The notes under the pieces: model-generated
What the model was told of the DNA's origin: nothing
Databases searched by the model: none
Seen by the model: only the letters and a program-made list of their open reading frames with translations
Program-made: the position numbers and the translations under genes
Shown: positions 1-13,020 of the stretch, one piece after another
Numbering within the stretch: the first letter of the stretch is position 1
Layout of the letters: each line of letters starts with the position of its first letter
From: Mya arenaria
Lineage: Eukaryota; Mollusca; Bivalvia; Myida; Myidae
Reading direction: 5' to 3'
Assembly: GCF_026914265.1 (NCBI RefSeq)
Contig: NC_069133.1
Span: 4,895,985-4,959,984 of the forward strand
DNA: 64,000 nucleotides

Positions 1-337
1 TATATCAATAGCCAGAATTTGTATAGAAGATGAACGATAGTTTAACAGGAGATGAAATTAAAGACACATCAAGACATGCTCCAACTGTCATTTTCGTCTT
101 TAGTATAGTATCTCTATCTTATGTTTGTGACGTTCGCTTGTAATCTGTATGTAAATGTTCACCCTACGTCATGTAAATCAAATTATGTTTCTCTTCTACT
201 CTATTTCCAGCGTTACATGGTTATTTGTCTGTATATTTGTCATCCCCTTATTCTTTCTTCATTGTGTATAATTCCCTTCTTCCATAAGTAATTTTTTTTT
301 AAATCCTTGCATGGATTCACAAGCTGAATGTATTTGT

Positions 338-484
338 ATAAGGAATGAATTTTCGAGGTTGATGTCATTATCGGGGTATGAACGCAATTGGGCCGGTCAA
401 ATTTTTTGGGGTCCACGCGTTCTTTGACCAGCCCAATTGCGTTCATATCCCCGATTATGACATCAACCCCGATTCATTCCTTAT
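338..484. repeat. Long imperfect inverted repeat (hairpin)
   Basis: The left arm at about 338-401 is nearly the reverse complement of the right arm at about 423-484, with a spacer of about 21 bases holding a CCACGCG core. Arms are about 62 bases with a few mismatches. Both strands therefore carry a short open frame starting with the same residues (MNAIG), which is a by-product of the palindrome and not a gene pair. It could be a small foldback element or a palindromic MITE. No clear target duplication was seen. Confidence 0.85.
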
Positions 485-1852
485 TTATTCACCAATAGTT
501 CATTATTTTATTCAAGAAATGTTAAAAAATATTTTATTTCATTTAAGAAAACCTTTCAGTATTCTTTTCTTAGCCATTCTATAAGTAGAACGACCCGACT
601 GTAACCGGAAACATTTTTTCAAATGACGTCACAATAACGTGGGAAAAGATCAACGACTTGAAATCACTTTTAAACGTCATATTGAAACACTTATGGCAAC
701 AATACATTAAAAATATAATAAATTTACACTTTCTAAAATGTTGATTTTTATTTTACGGGATCTGCTGACACAATACAAACAATAACAAGATCAATAGTTT
801 TCATGTATATCGTTATGCAATGCATTGCGATCCGAACATATCCCAAGATGTTGCGTTCGTAAGTTCCTAAGTATAAAATATACTATTTGTCTTTAAACGC
901 ATGCCTGTTATTTTATTACTATATCTCGTTTGAATTATAAAATTGAGACTTCAGGAACAGTTCCAGTCCTTAATGATTGAAAACTAAACCCTGTTTAGAG
1001 GCACACACATTAAACTAGAGACAAAACGTATAAACATCGCATAAGCGATATGTTGATTTTAAACTTGTTGAATATCGCCGTTCAGAGCACTCTCATACAA
1101 ATATCGCGACTCAAGCGTGTGATGTTCGTCTAATACCATACGTCTTTGCGTGATTAGGCAGCTCAAACGACACTGCCGAGCATTCGTCATAAAATTATTT
1201 TACCATATTGTTCTGCAAAATTGTCTAAGTCATTTCTTGATTATTTGTCTTTATCTGTACGATACTTTGTGAATGTTCAATGCAAATAAAAGGCTTTCAG
1301 ATGCAATGGTCATATACTATTCTTTAGCGGAGTTGCATCGATTATGGAAAGTTGAAACAAATGCCACTCTATATTTGAGATTTAGAATGCTACCTCAAAC
1401 TGATATTTTGTTGAATACAGACTAAATTACATATTAACTTAAAGTTGATATGAAACCAGTAAAATATATGCAATCAGATAGCAAAATTTCATTAATATTT
1501 CAGAGATAAGATATGTTCTGCTGGACTAGAATGTTTCTTACTTCCGGCCTGGTGCAGCTAGGCTTCCTTGAAAAATAACGGTGCTTTGTATTTATCTAAG
1601 TGAATTTGAATAGGGGAGTCGTGATTTACTTTTGCAACATTTTATTTTCAATCGATTGATGTTTATTTAAATGTTAAGGTAATAAACAGCAATATACATT
1701 GAACGCTGGACTTTTTTGCCAATCTTGAGTTTGTCCTTTTACATGTAAATGTTTAGGGAAACTAGTTAGTGTGTGTATAAACTTATGACACAGGTCTCTT
1801 TTAGGACAGAATAACAAACCTTTGTGCCCATATTAGAGAAATCCTCCAAAAA
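485..1852. other. Intergenic stretch, nothing recognised
   Basis: This AT-rich stretch contains no open frame with recognisable protein similarity, no tandem repeat and no RNA gene that I can identify. Confidence 0.5.
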
Positions 1853-1952
1853 NNNNNNNNNNNNNNNNNNNNNNNNNNNNNNNNNNNNNNNNNNNNNNNN
1901 NNNNNNNNNNNNNNNNNNNNNNNNNNNNNNNNNNNNNNNNNNNNNNNNNNNN
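1853..1952. other. Assembly gap (100 N)
   Basis: Exactly 100 N bases, the conventional length for a gap of unknown size. It lies about 500 bases beyond the 3' (low-coordinate) side of the BEL/Pao element, so the element's 3' terminal repeat may be partly lost in it. Confidence 0.99.
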
Positions 1953-2459
1953 AAAAATGATTACACGCGAAATAAAACTGATTACGAATTACTCAGCTCT
2001 TACTCAACAATAAATTTCTTAATTAAGTCGGTCACGACTGCTATCAAAGATAAACAATTTACTACTCTTAATTGTTTAACCCAAAATTTAAGTATTCCAA
2101 AAACAATTCACAAATATGTTATTACACAAATTAACCATCAAGTTCAACAACCTTGCTTGATTGTAACAATACATACTTCAGTATGCAAAATGTATGTATC
2201 TAAAACAAATGCAACAATACAAATAATGTAATCAACACATTACTTAGTTCCACACAATCTTTGTTAAAAAGGCTTAACCATGTTCCTTTATGTAATATTA
2301 AAGGTAATATGACACCATATGCTGCATAATGCATGTAAATGATCAAATAGACTAGTAAATGATAATATCATGATGGTAACGTTTGTCATTTCTAAATGAA
2401 CACAACACTATACAAGTATATGTTGTAGGTGTAGCCATGGATCACCAGTCTCTTAGTCT

Positions 2460-3800
2460 CTAAGATGGAACAAGCAGCACCATCTCATTAACTGGGCGTA
2501 CATATGTAGTCGGTTTCCCATTTTTGCCAACAGTCCGCACTTCCGCAGTCCTGACAAGTCCATCGTTACTGGGTTCTGCCCGCACCACTAGACCCATAGG
2601 CCAATAATTTCTGTGTTCTTGCTTGTCTCTCAACAACACTACATCACCACACTGAAGATCTCTCTGCTCTGCTGTCCATTTTCTGCGCACTTGCAATGTT
2701 TGAAGGAACTCAGACCTCCACCGCTTCCAGAACTGTTCTGCCAGGATTTGAACCCGCTTCCACTGTGCCCGATACATGTCTTTAATATCAGTTGTTATAA
2801 CTACGTCCACAATACACTCACTTTTTTGTGTAAGGATCAGTGCTGGATTTAATGGAGTAGGGCAAGAAGAATCTGCACACACTGGCACTAATGGTCTTGA
2901 ATTAATAATGGCACTCACTTCCGCCAAGAACGTAGTTAAAACCTCATGTGTAAGGCTGTTTCCAGGTAGATCCAACAACATCGAATCAAGAATTCTTCGC
3001 GTGACGCCGATTATTCGTTCCCATACGCCTCCACGGTGTGATGAATGAGGAGGATTCAAAATCCACACTGCACCTTCCTGGTCCATATATCTTCTAACAC
3101 TGTCATTGACGTTGACGCCTAAAACGTCTAACGCTCCCATGAAGTTGGTCCCGTTGTCTGAACGATATACCTTGACCTTGCCACGGATACTGGTGAATCT
3201 ACGTAAAGCATTGATGAAAGAAGAACTGCTCAATTCCTCAATTACCTCGATATGGACTGCTCTTGATGTAAGGCAGGTAAACAGAACAGCCCAACGTTTG
3301 TTTGCAGCTTGACCGCCCCTCGTACGTCTGCTCACGACATGCCATGGACCGAAACAGTCAAGCCCAACTGACGTGAAAGGAGGACCTGGCCTCAAACGAT
3401 CTGTTGGCAGATCAGCCATCTTCTGACATCCCAATCCTCCACGAAGTCGTTGGCATTTCACACAATGATGGATGACAGACATAACAAGCCGCTTGGCTCC
3501 TGTTATCCAGAACCCTGCTTCTCTAATGGCACCTTCTGTAAAGTGTCGACCCTGGTGTTTGACCCTCTCATGGTAATGTTGTACTACCAATCTAGAAGTA
3601 TGGTGTTTACCCGGAAGGATAATGGGATACTTTTCGACAACTCCCAAGTCTGAATTTCGAAGACGCCCTCCGACCCTCAACGTCCCTTCTTCGTCTATAA
3701 CTGGATTTAAGCTTACAATTGAACTGTCTTTTGGTATTCGACTGTTATTCTGTATAGAGTCAATTTCTTTGAAATACACCTCTCTCTGGACTGACTGAAT
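2460..3800 (-). pseudogene. BEL/Pao part: integrase and C-terminal DUF5641-type tail
   Basis: An HHCC-type zinc-binding region (HHCVKCQRLRG) leads into an rve-type integrase core (VGLDCFGPW, then RSDNGTNF) and GGVWERIIG, typical of BEL/Pao integrases. A DUF5641-like tail with GDVVLLRD follows. In relatives this enzyme inserts the DNA copy into the genome. It is part of the fossil element. Confidence 0.88.
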
Positions 3801-3809
3801 CACAATTTT

Positions 3810-6200
3810 CTCGCAAATGTTTTCAGCTCATGATTTTCAACGTGCTCATTGTCAATGGAGTCACTGGCGCCATGTAGCTTCCTATAAACACGTCGCACAA
3901 ATCTTTTCAAGACCACCAGTGCATTCACCAATCTACTCCACTGAGAGAAAGTTTCAAAGCCTCTTGTGTTTAGATATGTCTTAGACACAATATTTGTTTT
4001 TATGCACTGTATGACTGGACGTATCTCTGGGTCGTCTGCTGGAGAGTGAAGCTGGTACATGTCTTCTGTGTCGCGTGTCTCGGTGAGAAGAAAACTTGGT
4101 CCGCAAAGCCAAATGCTGTCTTGAAGAGTTTCTGCCGGTGTGGGTCTCGTACCCAGGTCCGCCGGGTTTTCTTTAGTAGGCACAAAACACCACTGATCAG
4201 GTCTCGAGAGTTTTAGAATTCTACTGACACGGTTTTCTACGTACACATAGAACCGTCTCACACGGTTATGGAGGTATCCGAGTACCACTCTACTGTCTGT
4301 GTAAAATCTCATTTGTCCAACTGGCATGTGTAAGTGTTCACAAATGATGTCCGCTAATTCTACAGCTAATACCGCTGCACACAACTCTAACCTTGGAATT
4401 GTATGTCCGTGTTTGGGTGAAACCTTAGATTTTCCTATGATGAAGCCAACACTCGTGTCTCCATTTGCATCTATTGTCTTAAGGTAGGCGACAGCAGCTA
4501 TTGCTTTCTCGGATGCATCCGAAAATATGTGAATCTGTTGGTCAACTGTAGCACTAAGTGACCCTTCAAGGTAAGTTCGTGGGACTTTCAAGTCCTCAAG
4601 ATGTTTTAATGATTCGCACCATTTTACCCATTGATCCCTAGTGTCGACTGGCAATGGCTCATCCCAGTCTGGAGATTTCGACATCAGGTCCCTCATGATG
4701 ATCCGTCCATGGACTACGACAGGGGAGATAAATCCCAGAGGGTCAAAAAGACTGTTCAGTGTAGACAAAATACCGCGTCTTGTGCATGGCTTGATTTCTT
4801 CAGAAATTGTGAACGTGAAATAATCAGAATCTAGGTTCCAGTTCATTCCAAGACTTCTCTGTACAGGGAGATTCTCATGTCCCAAGTCTAGATCTTTTAG
4901 ATCTTTCGCCAGATCTTCTTTCGGGAAAGCCTTCATGACCTCTCTGCTGTTTGATGATATCTTGTGTAGCTTCAACTTTCCACCAGTATCCAGTGCCTGT
5001 TGAGTCCGTTTCATCAAGTCTATCGCCTCTTGTGGAGTCTGCAGTGAAACAAGACCGTCATCAACGTAGAAATCTTGTAGTACAAAATTAGCCACATCTG
5101 ACCCGTATGTGTCTTCCACCATCAGTACACTCTTGTGAAGCCCGTAAGTAGCTATTGCAGGAGACGGGCTGTTCCCGAACACGTGCACACACATTCTGTA
5201 TTCTACTAGTGGCAACTCAGGGTTGTTGTCCTTGAACCAAAAAACCTCAGGTAGTTACGGTCCTTCTCTTCAACATGGAATTGGTAGAACATCTGTTGGA
5301 TGTCGGCAGAAACTGCAACGGGCTCTCTTCTAAATCTCATAAGGACACCAAGCAAGCTATTATGTAAGTCTGGTCCAGTCATTAGCACTCTGTTCAGTGA
5401 TAGACCCATATATGTGGCTGAAGAGTCAAAGACCACTCGAATCTGATCAACTTTCTTAGGGTGGTATATACCAAATATAGGTAGATACCAGCATTCAGTG
5501 TCCGACATTACTGGAGCTGCTACTTCAGCATGGCCATTGTCTATCATTCCCTGCATAAACTGCATAAAATGACGTTGCTTTGTTTCATTCTTTCTCAAAT
5601 TGTCAACCAAGCGGTTCATTCTGTTCAGCACCATGTTCCTATTGTTTGGCAACCTTGGTCTAGAAGATTTGAATGGCAAAGGTGCAGTCCAACTGCCTTT
5701 ACTGTTTTTCTTGAACCCACTGTCCATGATTCCTAGAAATTCCTTATCTTCGATAGACGTGCCTATTTTCTCATCTCTATCAGTCACTAGGAATACTTGT
5801 GATTCCTCATCGCTGTCCAAGTTGTCATTCAAATGTCTACCAACGTCTTTGACTATCAGCTTATTTTGGCACTCTGGAAACACAGAACTTCTCCCGTCTA
5901 CGTGTACGAATGTCTTCTTCACAGTGATGGTCGGCTGGTGAACCTTGCCTAGACATGTCTCGCCAATCACAACCCAGCCTAGACTTAACTTCTGTGCATA
6001 CGGTGAACCTCTTGGACCAGTCCTCTGTTCAAGTACGTGGTGGGCCTCTGGCAAGTCCCTCCCCAATAGAAGCAAAATCTCTGCTGATGGATCGACTTCG
6101 GGTATATGAGCCGAAATGTCTTCTAGATGTGAATGGTAAAGTGCGCTGTCTGGCGTTGGGATCTCATCTCTCATATCTGGGATCTGATTGCATTCAGTCA
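3810..6200 (-). pseudogene. BEL/Pao part: reverse transcriptase and RNase H
   Basis: Visible blocks include the Pao reverse transcriptase palm with YVDDGL, the A17-associated block (FDPLGFISPVVVHGRI) and an RNase H-like domain beginning IFSDASEKAIAAVAYLK. In living relatives this enzyme copies element RNA into DNA and removes the RNA strand. Here it is a fossil and part of the same element. Confidence 0.85.
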
Positions 6201-6249
6201 GGGATGGCAGATTCAGTGAGGATGAACCATCAAAACTACTGATGACAAA

Positions 6250-6700
6250 ACATATCAGAGTCAGCCCTACGACCTGTCGTGTTTGTGACGCCAGCACACG
6301 ATGACAACCTGTATGGCACTTCAGTGTATCCTTCTTCAAATAAGTTGAAGAACTCGGGCCGAGCTAGCGACCTATTGCTTTGGTCGTCTATGAGGGCATA
6401 CATCTTTTTCTCTTTGACTGGATTGTTTATGCTATGTACTGTCACTAGAACTACCTTAGCACATGATTTTCCCATGGAGATGTTGCGACCACAGATCTTT
6501 GTGCATGCAGAGCGAATGTCGCCACTCCCACTGTCGGCTGAACGAGCCTCCCCGCCATGCGCATGTAGGGCTGTTGGATGGCTGTTTAAGTTACACACAG
6601 TGCATATCACTCGTTCCTGGCATGAATTTGCCCTGTGATTGGTTGACAACCCACATTTGAAACATAATTTATTGTCTCTAAAGTACTTTTTTCTGACTCC
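6250..6700 (-). pseudogene. BEL/Pao part: zinc knuckle and aspartic protease region
   Basis: A CCHC-type knuckle (CFKCGLSTNHRANSC) and a second Cys pair (CTVC) are followed by a DUF1758-like retropepsin segment whose active-site region reads ALIDDQSNRS. In this family the knuckle binds RNA and the protease cuts the polyprotein. This is a fossil fragment and part of the same element. Confidence 0.8.
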
Positions 6701-8276
6701 AAAGGGCTTGTTAATGAAAAAACCTACATCCATTTAGGTTGTGGCCAACCACATTGTGGTAACTGCAAGTATTCATGTCAGTAGGTGCCACTGCCACTTC
6801 TGTTTTATAACTTCGGATTCTTTGTCCTTCGTTGACACTATCTCTAGAGTTCTTGACCTTTTTCCCAATACTGTCTTTTTGTGTGTTTTGCTCGTAAACA
6901 AAGCTTGGATTGTTCAACATTGAACTCATGTCACAAACAAACATTGCAAACTCTGAGAATGGTGGATACACAACGTCATTTCTCTTCATGTACTTGATTG
7001 CTCTATGTGTCCATTTTGACTGAATGTGGTATGGCAGCTTCTGGACAATGGGGTTAACGCCTGTAGATGAGTCGAAGTACGCCAACACAGAACTATACGT
7101 GGGGCTCTGCTTGGTAGCCTGTATCTCCGCCAAAAGGTCACTGAGATCATATAATCTGTGCTGATCTTTAGTTGTGATTCTCGGGAACTCTGACAGTTTA
7201 CGTTTAAGGGTCATTTCAATAACTTCCGGAGCACCATATCGCTCGTCAAGTCTCTTCCAGACCTTAACAAGGGCTTGCTGAGGGTCGCTTATATAGGCCG
7301 TTTTGATGCTGATAGCATGTTTCTTTGATTGAGGGCCAAGCCACTTCACTAATAAATCTAGTTCCTCTACACATGTGACATTCAACTCACTCACTACATT
7401 GCTGAAGCCCTCTTTCCACATCAAGTATTTGTCTGCAGCATCATTAAAGGTATACAGTCTATTAAACAGTAGGTCTTTCTTTATCAGAAATTTTGACAGT
7501 TCGGTTGCAAGCGACGGGATTTGTTCATCGGACTCACGGTGAGACACTGACCCAGCAACACTTTCGACATAGATTCTCGTTCTTTCCTCGGGTCGAACCT
7601 CAGCGATTTCATGGACACTTATAGACCCCGGATTTGTTTCAGTCTCTTCTTCTTCACAGGCCCTTTGTTCCTTCAACGTATTCAATTCTGCCTGAATCTC
7701 CGACATCTCCCTCTCTATCTTAGCTGCGGCCATGGCCTCCTGCTCTCTAAGTGCTGCTTCCTTCTTTCTTAACAGTAACTCTTTCTCTGCATAAGCAACA
7801 CGTCTCTTCGCTCCTTCTGCCTTTATCATTGCCTTTGATGCGTTTGAAGTATTTGATCTATTTGATCTCACTGACTTGACCTCAGCTTCTAACATTGTCT
7901 TTGCATGTTCAATGTCCTTTAGCACTTTCTCGACATGTCTATTATACTGACTGTCTATCTCGTTATATTCACTAATAAGTCTCTGACCTTCGTACGAACG
8001 TGATTGTTCCAGAAATGTCACATAGTCTCTAACCATCAGTTTGTACTGAGCGTAGCTCAAACATAATGTGGAATGTATGTCCTTCAATAGGTCTCTATTT
8101 TCACAATTTGTATCTACCTTTGCAATGATATTGTCAACTGTATGCCGTTCTGCTGACAGCTGGCTTTTGTATCGTTCCACTTTCTCTGTGAAATTATCTA
8201 ATGCTTTCTCCGTGAGCCGTATCAGGCGTCTTTCTTCAAGGTCGACCCCAGGGTCCTCTGTGTCTTTACTGGCCAT
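6700..8276 (-). pseudogene. BEL/Pao part: gag region
   Basis: The N-terminal half is charged and predicted coiled coil, with long runs of Glu, Lys and Arg (roughly residues 120-215 of the region). The C-terminal half matches the DUF1759-type gag domain of BEL/Pao elements, visible in segments such as VWKRLDERYGAPEVIE and LSEFPRI. In living relatives this region builds the cytoplasmic particle that packages element RNA. It is part of the broken element described above. Confidence 0.85.
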
Positions 8277-10680
8277 CTTGCTGTTCGTAGGTTATTCACT
8301 GTACTGTGGCACGAGAAACAACTAGAGTGCGGCAGCTATCTTTTATTCTACTCATTCGTTCGATCGTGAATAACTGAAAATAGAACCAAACCAATGTTCA
8401 AGATTCAGTTAACACAACATTTCACATAAGCAATTTCCTAAACAAATAACAAACAATAATCAAAATATGAGACAAGAGTGAGTAACAGAGCTTACTTAAG
8501 CTATACATCAAGAAGGTACGTGCCAAAAACTGCAAAAGTAGCTTGCAAAACAGGTTTCACGAAAACTACTTACAAAGTGGTTCGACTCGCAAAATACAAA
8601 GAAATGCATGGTATTATCGCAAAACCGTAAAAGGTGCTTAATATATATATCAAAAGGTATTATGTGATGGACAAAACCTACCCTATGGGCCACAAATGAC
8701 CAAGTAAAAAGCCAAAGCTCAAAACAATTTTGTTTGCATGTTTTCTTCACGCGGTAAATATGGACGACAAATTTACCTCCTCAAGAAAGAGCTCCCAAAT
8801 ACAGAACAAGCAGAGTAAATCATGGCACGAACGAAGCGACAGTCAATACAGAGTTGTTCCCCTTATTAAACTGCAGCACAAACTTGGAACTGTAACTATC
8901 TGTTACAGAACAATATGCATGGGGAATTCAAAAAGGTATTTGGCAACATAGCTCGAAAACTGTCCCTGGTCTGATTTGCAGTCCTTTACAAATAGCAGAT
9001 TTAGCAATGCATCTTTATACTGTAATAAGTCAGGTGAGGAACAAGACGGAAAGGGAGAAGAAGAGATCGGAAACGTGTTCAACGCCTTAAAACGTTAAAC
9101 AAAAGTAACGTTGACCATGTGAAAGGTGGCTGAAAACCAGAAAAATGTGTTTGTGTCACACTATTTATACGTCTTTTGCGGTATCAGCCCTGTGAGAACT
9201 GTTACCATTTTGTTCAAATATGCCCATAAGCAAGAGAACATACTTCAACGTTGATAAAAATTGGCATTGTAAATTGACCAATAATCCATTACCAAATGTT
9301 TGTTGTGCTGTGGCAGCTTAGTTTCTGTCTTATATTAAATCCTTATTTACTTCAGTGATTTGGAATCACTTCAGCTCAGTATGTGTGTATATCATAAGGG
9401 ACTCTAATGGGGGGTGATTATAAGCTGATTATATAATTGCATAATGCTTTATATTATTATTATGTTTCCTATTGTTGTAAGGCGACGGTTTACTATCTAG
9501 TAAGCTTCATATGCATTTTCTTTTATTGTTCTATTCAACAATTGTTCAAATTCAAGCATTACTGAGTAATCCCCAGTTGATGGTATATTGAGAAACTAAT
9601 AAAATAACTGTTTACATTTCAGTAACAAATAGATAAAATGCATTCAATCCGCCTTTTTTACCGAAATAAATCACGCCATGATCAATATCGTGACGGTAAT
9701 AAAAAAAACAAAGTCACGAAACAATAATGTAAACGTTTCATAAATATGACTGATGAAACTTGACAACCTTCAAATAAAACATTTACCTTTCCCTACTGAA
9801 TATAAAGCCACGAGGCAAAAAGGAACGTATGTTTCAATGAAACATTCTATAACTTTCTAGTTAGTAACTTTGCTTTGGCATCAAACTCTTATATGTGCAT
9901 CAAAATAACACATATAAACTGTAAATTATTGTGACGATTTTCTACACATTACTTTGACAATCGTAAAACATTTACAGTGATAACAGTTAAAAATGTTAAA
10001 CAGTTACTAGCTTGAAACGCCTTACATGTACGTAACATTGTCACTTTCTAAACATTTTTACAAGTATAATTTGAAATCATTGGGCTCGGAATAACGTCGG
10101 CCATGTTTCCTTTGAAAAAAAATCCTTTAGTATCATTATCGACAGATACATGTACAAAAGGCAGGGCACGCAGACACTGGTTGAGTTCGATGCCCGGCGG
10201 CCGTCCGCATTGTTCTGGCGACATATTTCTTTCATATTAATTGATCTGATATGGCGGATTCCGGTCCTTAATTTTTGACATCATTTTGAATTTGAATCAA
10301 TTAACGACATACCATGAAATCAATGAAACATCGAAACCAACCTTATTACGAAGTGTAAACAGTAAGCTGTTTGCTTGACAGATGGTGTTTGGATAATCTG
10401 TCCTCACGGGCAAACTGCACTGCGTGCACACAAAGTCAACAAAACGCATCTTTCTGCAGGAGATATATCGTGGTAACATCAGTACTGGATGGCCAAAGCC
10501 TTCTTAAAGGCCTAGTTTAAGAAATGTTTGGCATGATAATCCCTAAGGGCCATTTAGGTTCCATTTTTATAATAAAACATCCCAAACTGCACAGCAGGAT
10601 ACTCAGATTGGAAATCGGATAAGACAATTAGGCAGTAAGATTAAGATTAATTAACAGAGGTTGTACAAATACACGTTTTT
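8277..10680. other. Intergenic stretch, nothing recognised
   Basis: This AT-rich stretch lies upstream (5' side) of the BEL/Pao element. It may include that element's leader or 5' terminal repeat, but I cannot define one. No coding region with recognisable similarity, RNA gene or tandem array was seen. Confidence 0.45.
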
Positions 10681-10689
10681 TTTTGTTTG

Positions 10690-10722
10690 TTTTTTTTTGG
10701 GGGGGGGGAGGGGGGGGGGTCA
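10690..10722. repeat. Poly-T/poly-G low-complexity tract
   Basis: A T run is followed by two runs of about ten G bases separated by a single A. It is simple-sequence DNA that could form a G-quadruplex on the plus strand. It also produces a spurious short frame. Confidence 0.8.
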
Positions 10723-10804
10723 CTTATAGAGGGTTTAAACCAGGCCTTTAAGCTAGTTATTAACGAAATAACGATCAAAGATTTTAAGCTAATCGCCATC
10801 GCGC

Positions 10805-11402
10805 CAAATGAGCCAGTGCAATGCAAGGCTCCACCGCCAAAAAAGTACTTTTTTAAGAGAAAGGGTACCCTTTCATCCTGTCAGAATACGACATATGTGT
10901 TGATATGTTGCGTCAGACGATTGGAAAGACTCCATTTCACGGAACAGTACAAGTGCTGCCAATATGCTTGCAATTAACATCGCGGAAGTTTCAATCAACT
11001 CGAATCGAATAGTGAGAACTTAAGATATTGATATAATTATAACAACAATGGATCATAACTTTAAGGGCCTGCAGCGATGCAAAAGTGGGTGGGGAAGGTA
11101 AAAAACCATGCTTGTTAAAGCTAGTGATGAATGAAGAACAGTTTGAGGTAAATCGAAATCACACCATATCAGCCTGTGCTGCCACAAATGTACTTTATTA
11201 AGTGGAAGTGTAGATGTTCACCCTGCCCAGATACAACAGAAATAATATTATGTTGTGGCAGACGGTTGGAAATTCTCCATCCCTTGGTAAGTACAAGTGC
11301 CACCAATATGATATCAATGAACATCGCGAACGTTTCATTGCTATATAGATTCGACTCGAATAGTAAGAACGAACGATTTTGCGATAATTAAAACAACAAT
11401 AA
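10805..11402. repeat. Diverged direct duplication (two units of about 240 bp)
   Basis: The segment at about 10805-11048 recurs in diverged form at about 11165-11402. Shared landmarks, in order, are GTACTTTWTTAAG, CAGACGRTTGGAA, CAGTACAAGTGC or AAGTACAAGTGC, ACATCGCG and AACAACAAT. The units are in the same orientation and about 360 bp apart. No protein similarity was recognised. It is probably an old repeat or a local duplication. Confidence 0.65.
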
Positions 11403-12654
11403 AAAATTACTTGAATCGGACGTGTTAAATTTATACACCCACAGAAAATGTTACAAATTTTCAAAAAACGTTTATCCGATAATAAATTAAAAAGTAAAAG
11501 TCTACTACGCTATCTAAACGTAACAAATTTAGACGTTAAAGAGCGATTAAAGCACTGACATGCATATAGCCTTTATAGTTTATTAATTATAGTAAGATGT
11601 TGCGCCTCCTCTTGTGGGCCTGCCATAATTGCGAGGAATATTAACTTTTTAATTCAAATTTTGTCTTCCTCTGTCGTTACAAAGCAAGATTCTAAATACA
11701 AGATCCGGGTTGTTATTTAATCGGAAGAAATGTATTTAAATGACATACAACAAGTATTGTTTTAATACTATTTTGCTGTAATTGTACTTTGGTATCAAAG
11801 TAAACTGAAAAAATGTATATGCCCAACCGTAGTTTACTTTTAACTACATATTAAACAACCCAATATTAGCTACATTAGGCCACATGACGCTGCATCTACC
11901 CTGCCCTCATATTGCCTTCACTTTGGGAGAAATCCTGGTCTCAAATACAGAAATAGGGGCCATTTTATCAACCATCTCGTCGTACGATCGATTTTTCGAA
12001 AAATTTCGGGATGTCAAGACTATTTTCATCAAACGAAAAGCCAGGCTGGAAATATCACTCCATGCATATTTAGATTTACAAGTTATTTTTTCTGATGTTC
12101 GCTTAATATTGAGTTAAAAATCGTGATCTTACGATATTTTGTCAAACATTCCTCGATAAGATGGCCGTAACATACTTATTAGTCTATTCAATAAAAAGGG
12201 ACGGGTCGATAATTCTCTTTTAACTAGCAAAGATATCAAGAAGACTTGTCACAGAAACGTGACATAACAGAAAACATCAAGAACGTAACACATTCCATTT
12301 CTTACAAAACAAAGTAACATATGACCACAAAGTACTATTGAGTAGATGCCAATTAATTTCTTGTGTTCTTTTAAATCATATTGTTTGGCATATATGAAGA
12401 TGTATGTATGTAAAAACGTAAATAACGTTACAGATATTTTTACCAGGATTCACTTTTTAAAGGGTATAGTAATTATTTTTTATGTTAAAGAATCAAAGTT
12501 ACAATCGATGTATAACGTATAACGTTTAAGTAAATGTTAAAGGTAAATGGCTTGATCGTGATTACCGTATTGGAAGCCTGGTATCAATTATTCACTGTCT
12601 GTTATTACTGTTGTGATAATTGAAGTATGGTCAGTGTAATAGCAGTCAGCGGTT

Positions 12655-13020
12655 CTGCAAAACACATTGAAGGCCCAAGCCCAATCTTTCACCTACTGAC
12701 CTCAGAATCAATCGGGGTCATCCGCTGGTAGTGTTCAAACTGCCTACCAGGAATTAAGTTTCTAGGCCAAATGTTTATCAGTTATTTACCTTGACCTTTG
12801 ATCCACTTATCGCAAAATTAATAGGATTCATCCACTGGCCATGATCAACCTGCCAAAACTAAGTTTTCAGCTCAAGGTTACCAGCACATTTGCCTTAAAA
12901 CACTGATCGCAAAGTCAATAGAGTTCATCTACTTGCCATGACCGACCTGCCTTCCTACTTTGAGGTTCTTCTGCATCAGCGTTCTTCAGATACTGAACGG
13001 AAACGGATTTGCCGCTTAGA
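12655..13020. repeat. Dispersed molluscan-type repeat with internal subrepeats of about 120 bp
   Basis: Three diverged subunits each carry a block like 'TCAATNGGGTTCATCNACTGNCCATGANCNACCTGCC'-type wording, split by short spacers (near 12710, 12815 and 12920). I recognise the style from widespread bivalve repeats, but the family name is not established here. A related tail (TTCTCAAGTTATAGATCGG) lies at about 13818-13840. Confidence 0.65.

Larger units (their letters stand above)
2460..8276 (-). mobile_element. BEL/Pao-family LTR retroelement fossil, internal coding region
   Basis: Read on the minus strand, the order is gag, zinc knuckle and aspartic protease, reverse transcriptase, RNase H, integrase, which is the BEL/Pao order. 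Family-specific hallmarks are a DUF1759-type gag segment, a DUF1758-type protease, the Pao reverse transcriptase (Peptidase_A17 region) with YVDD, and an integrase followed by a DUF5641-type tail. The coding length of about 5.8 kb is close to complete. The polyprotein no longer lies in one frame and shows about four breaks, so it is a fossil. Long open blocks suggest a fairly recent insertion. I could not match a pair of long terminal repeats. The sequences on either side do not look alike, and an assembly gap lies near the 3' side. Confidence 0.93.

Noticed and set aside
240-584. Two short open frames with the same first residues on opposite strands
   Set aside because: Both start inside the two arms of the palindrome at 338-484, which explains the identity.
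1953-2459. 3' terminal repeat of the BEL/Pao element
   Set aside because: I compared it by eye with 8277-9200 and saw no convincing match, so no terminal repeat is claimed.
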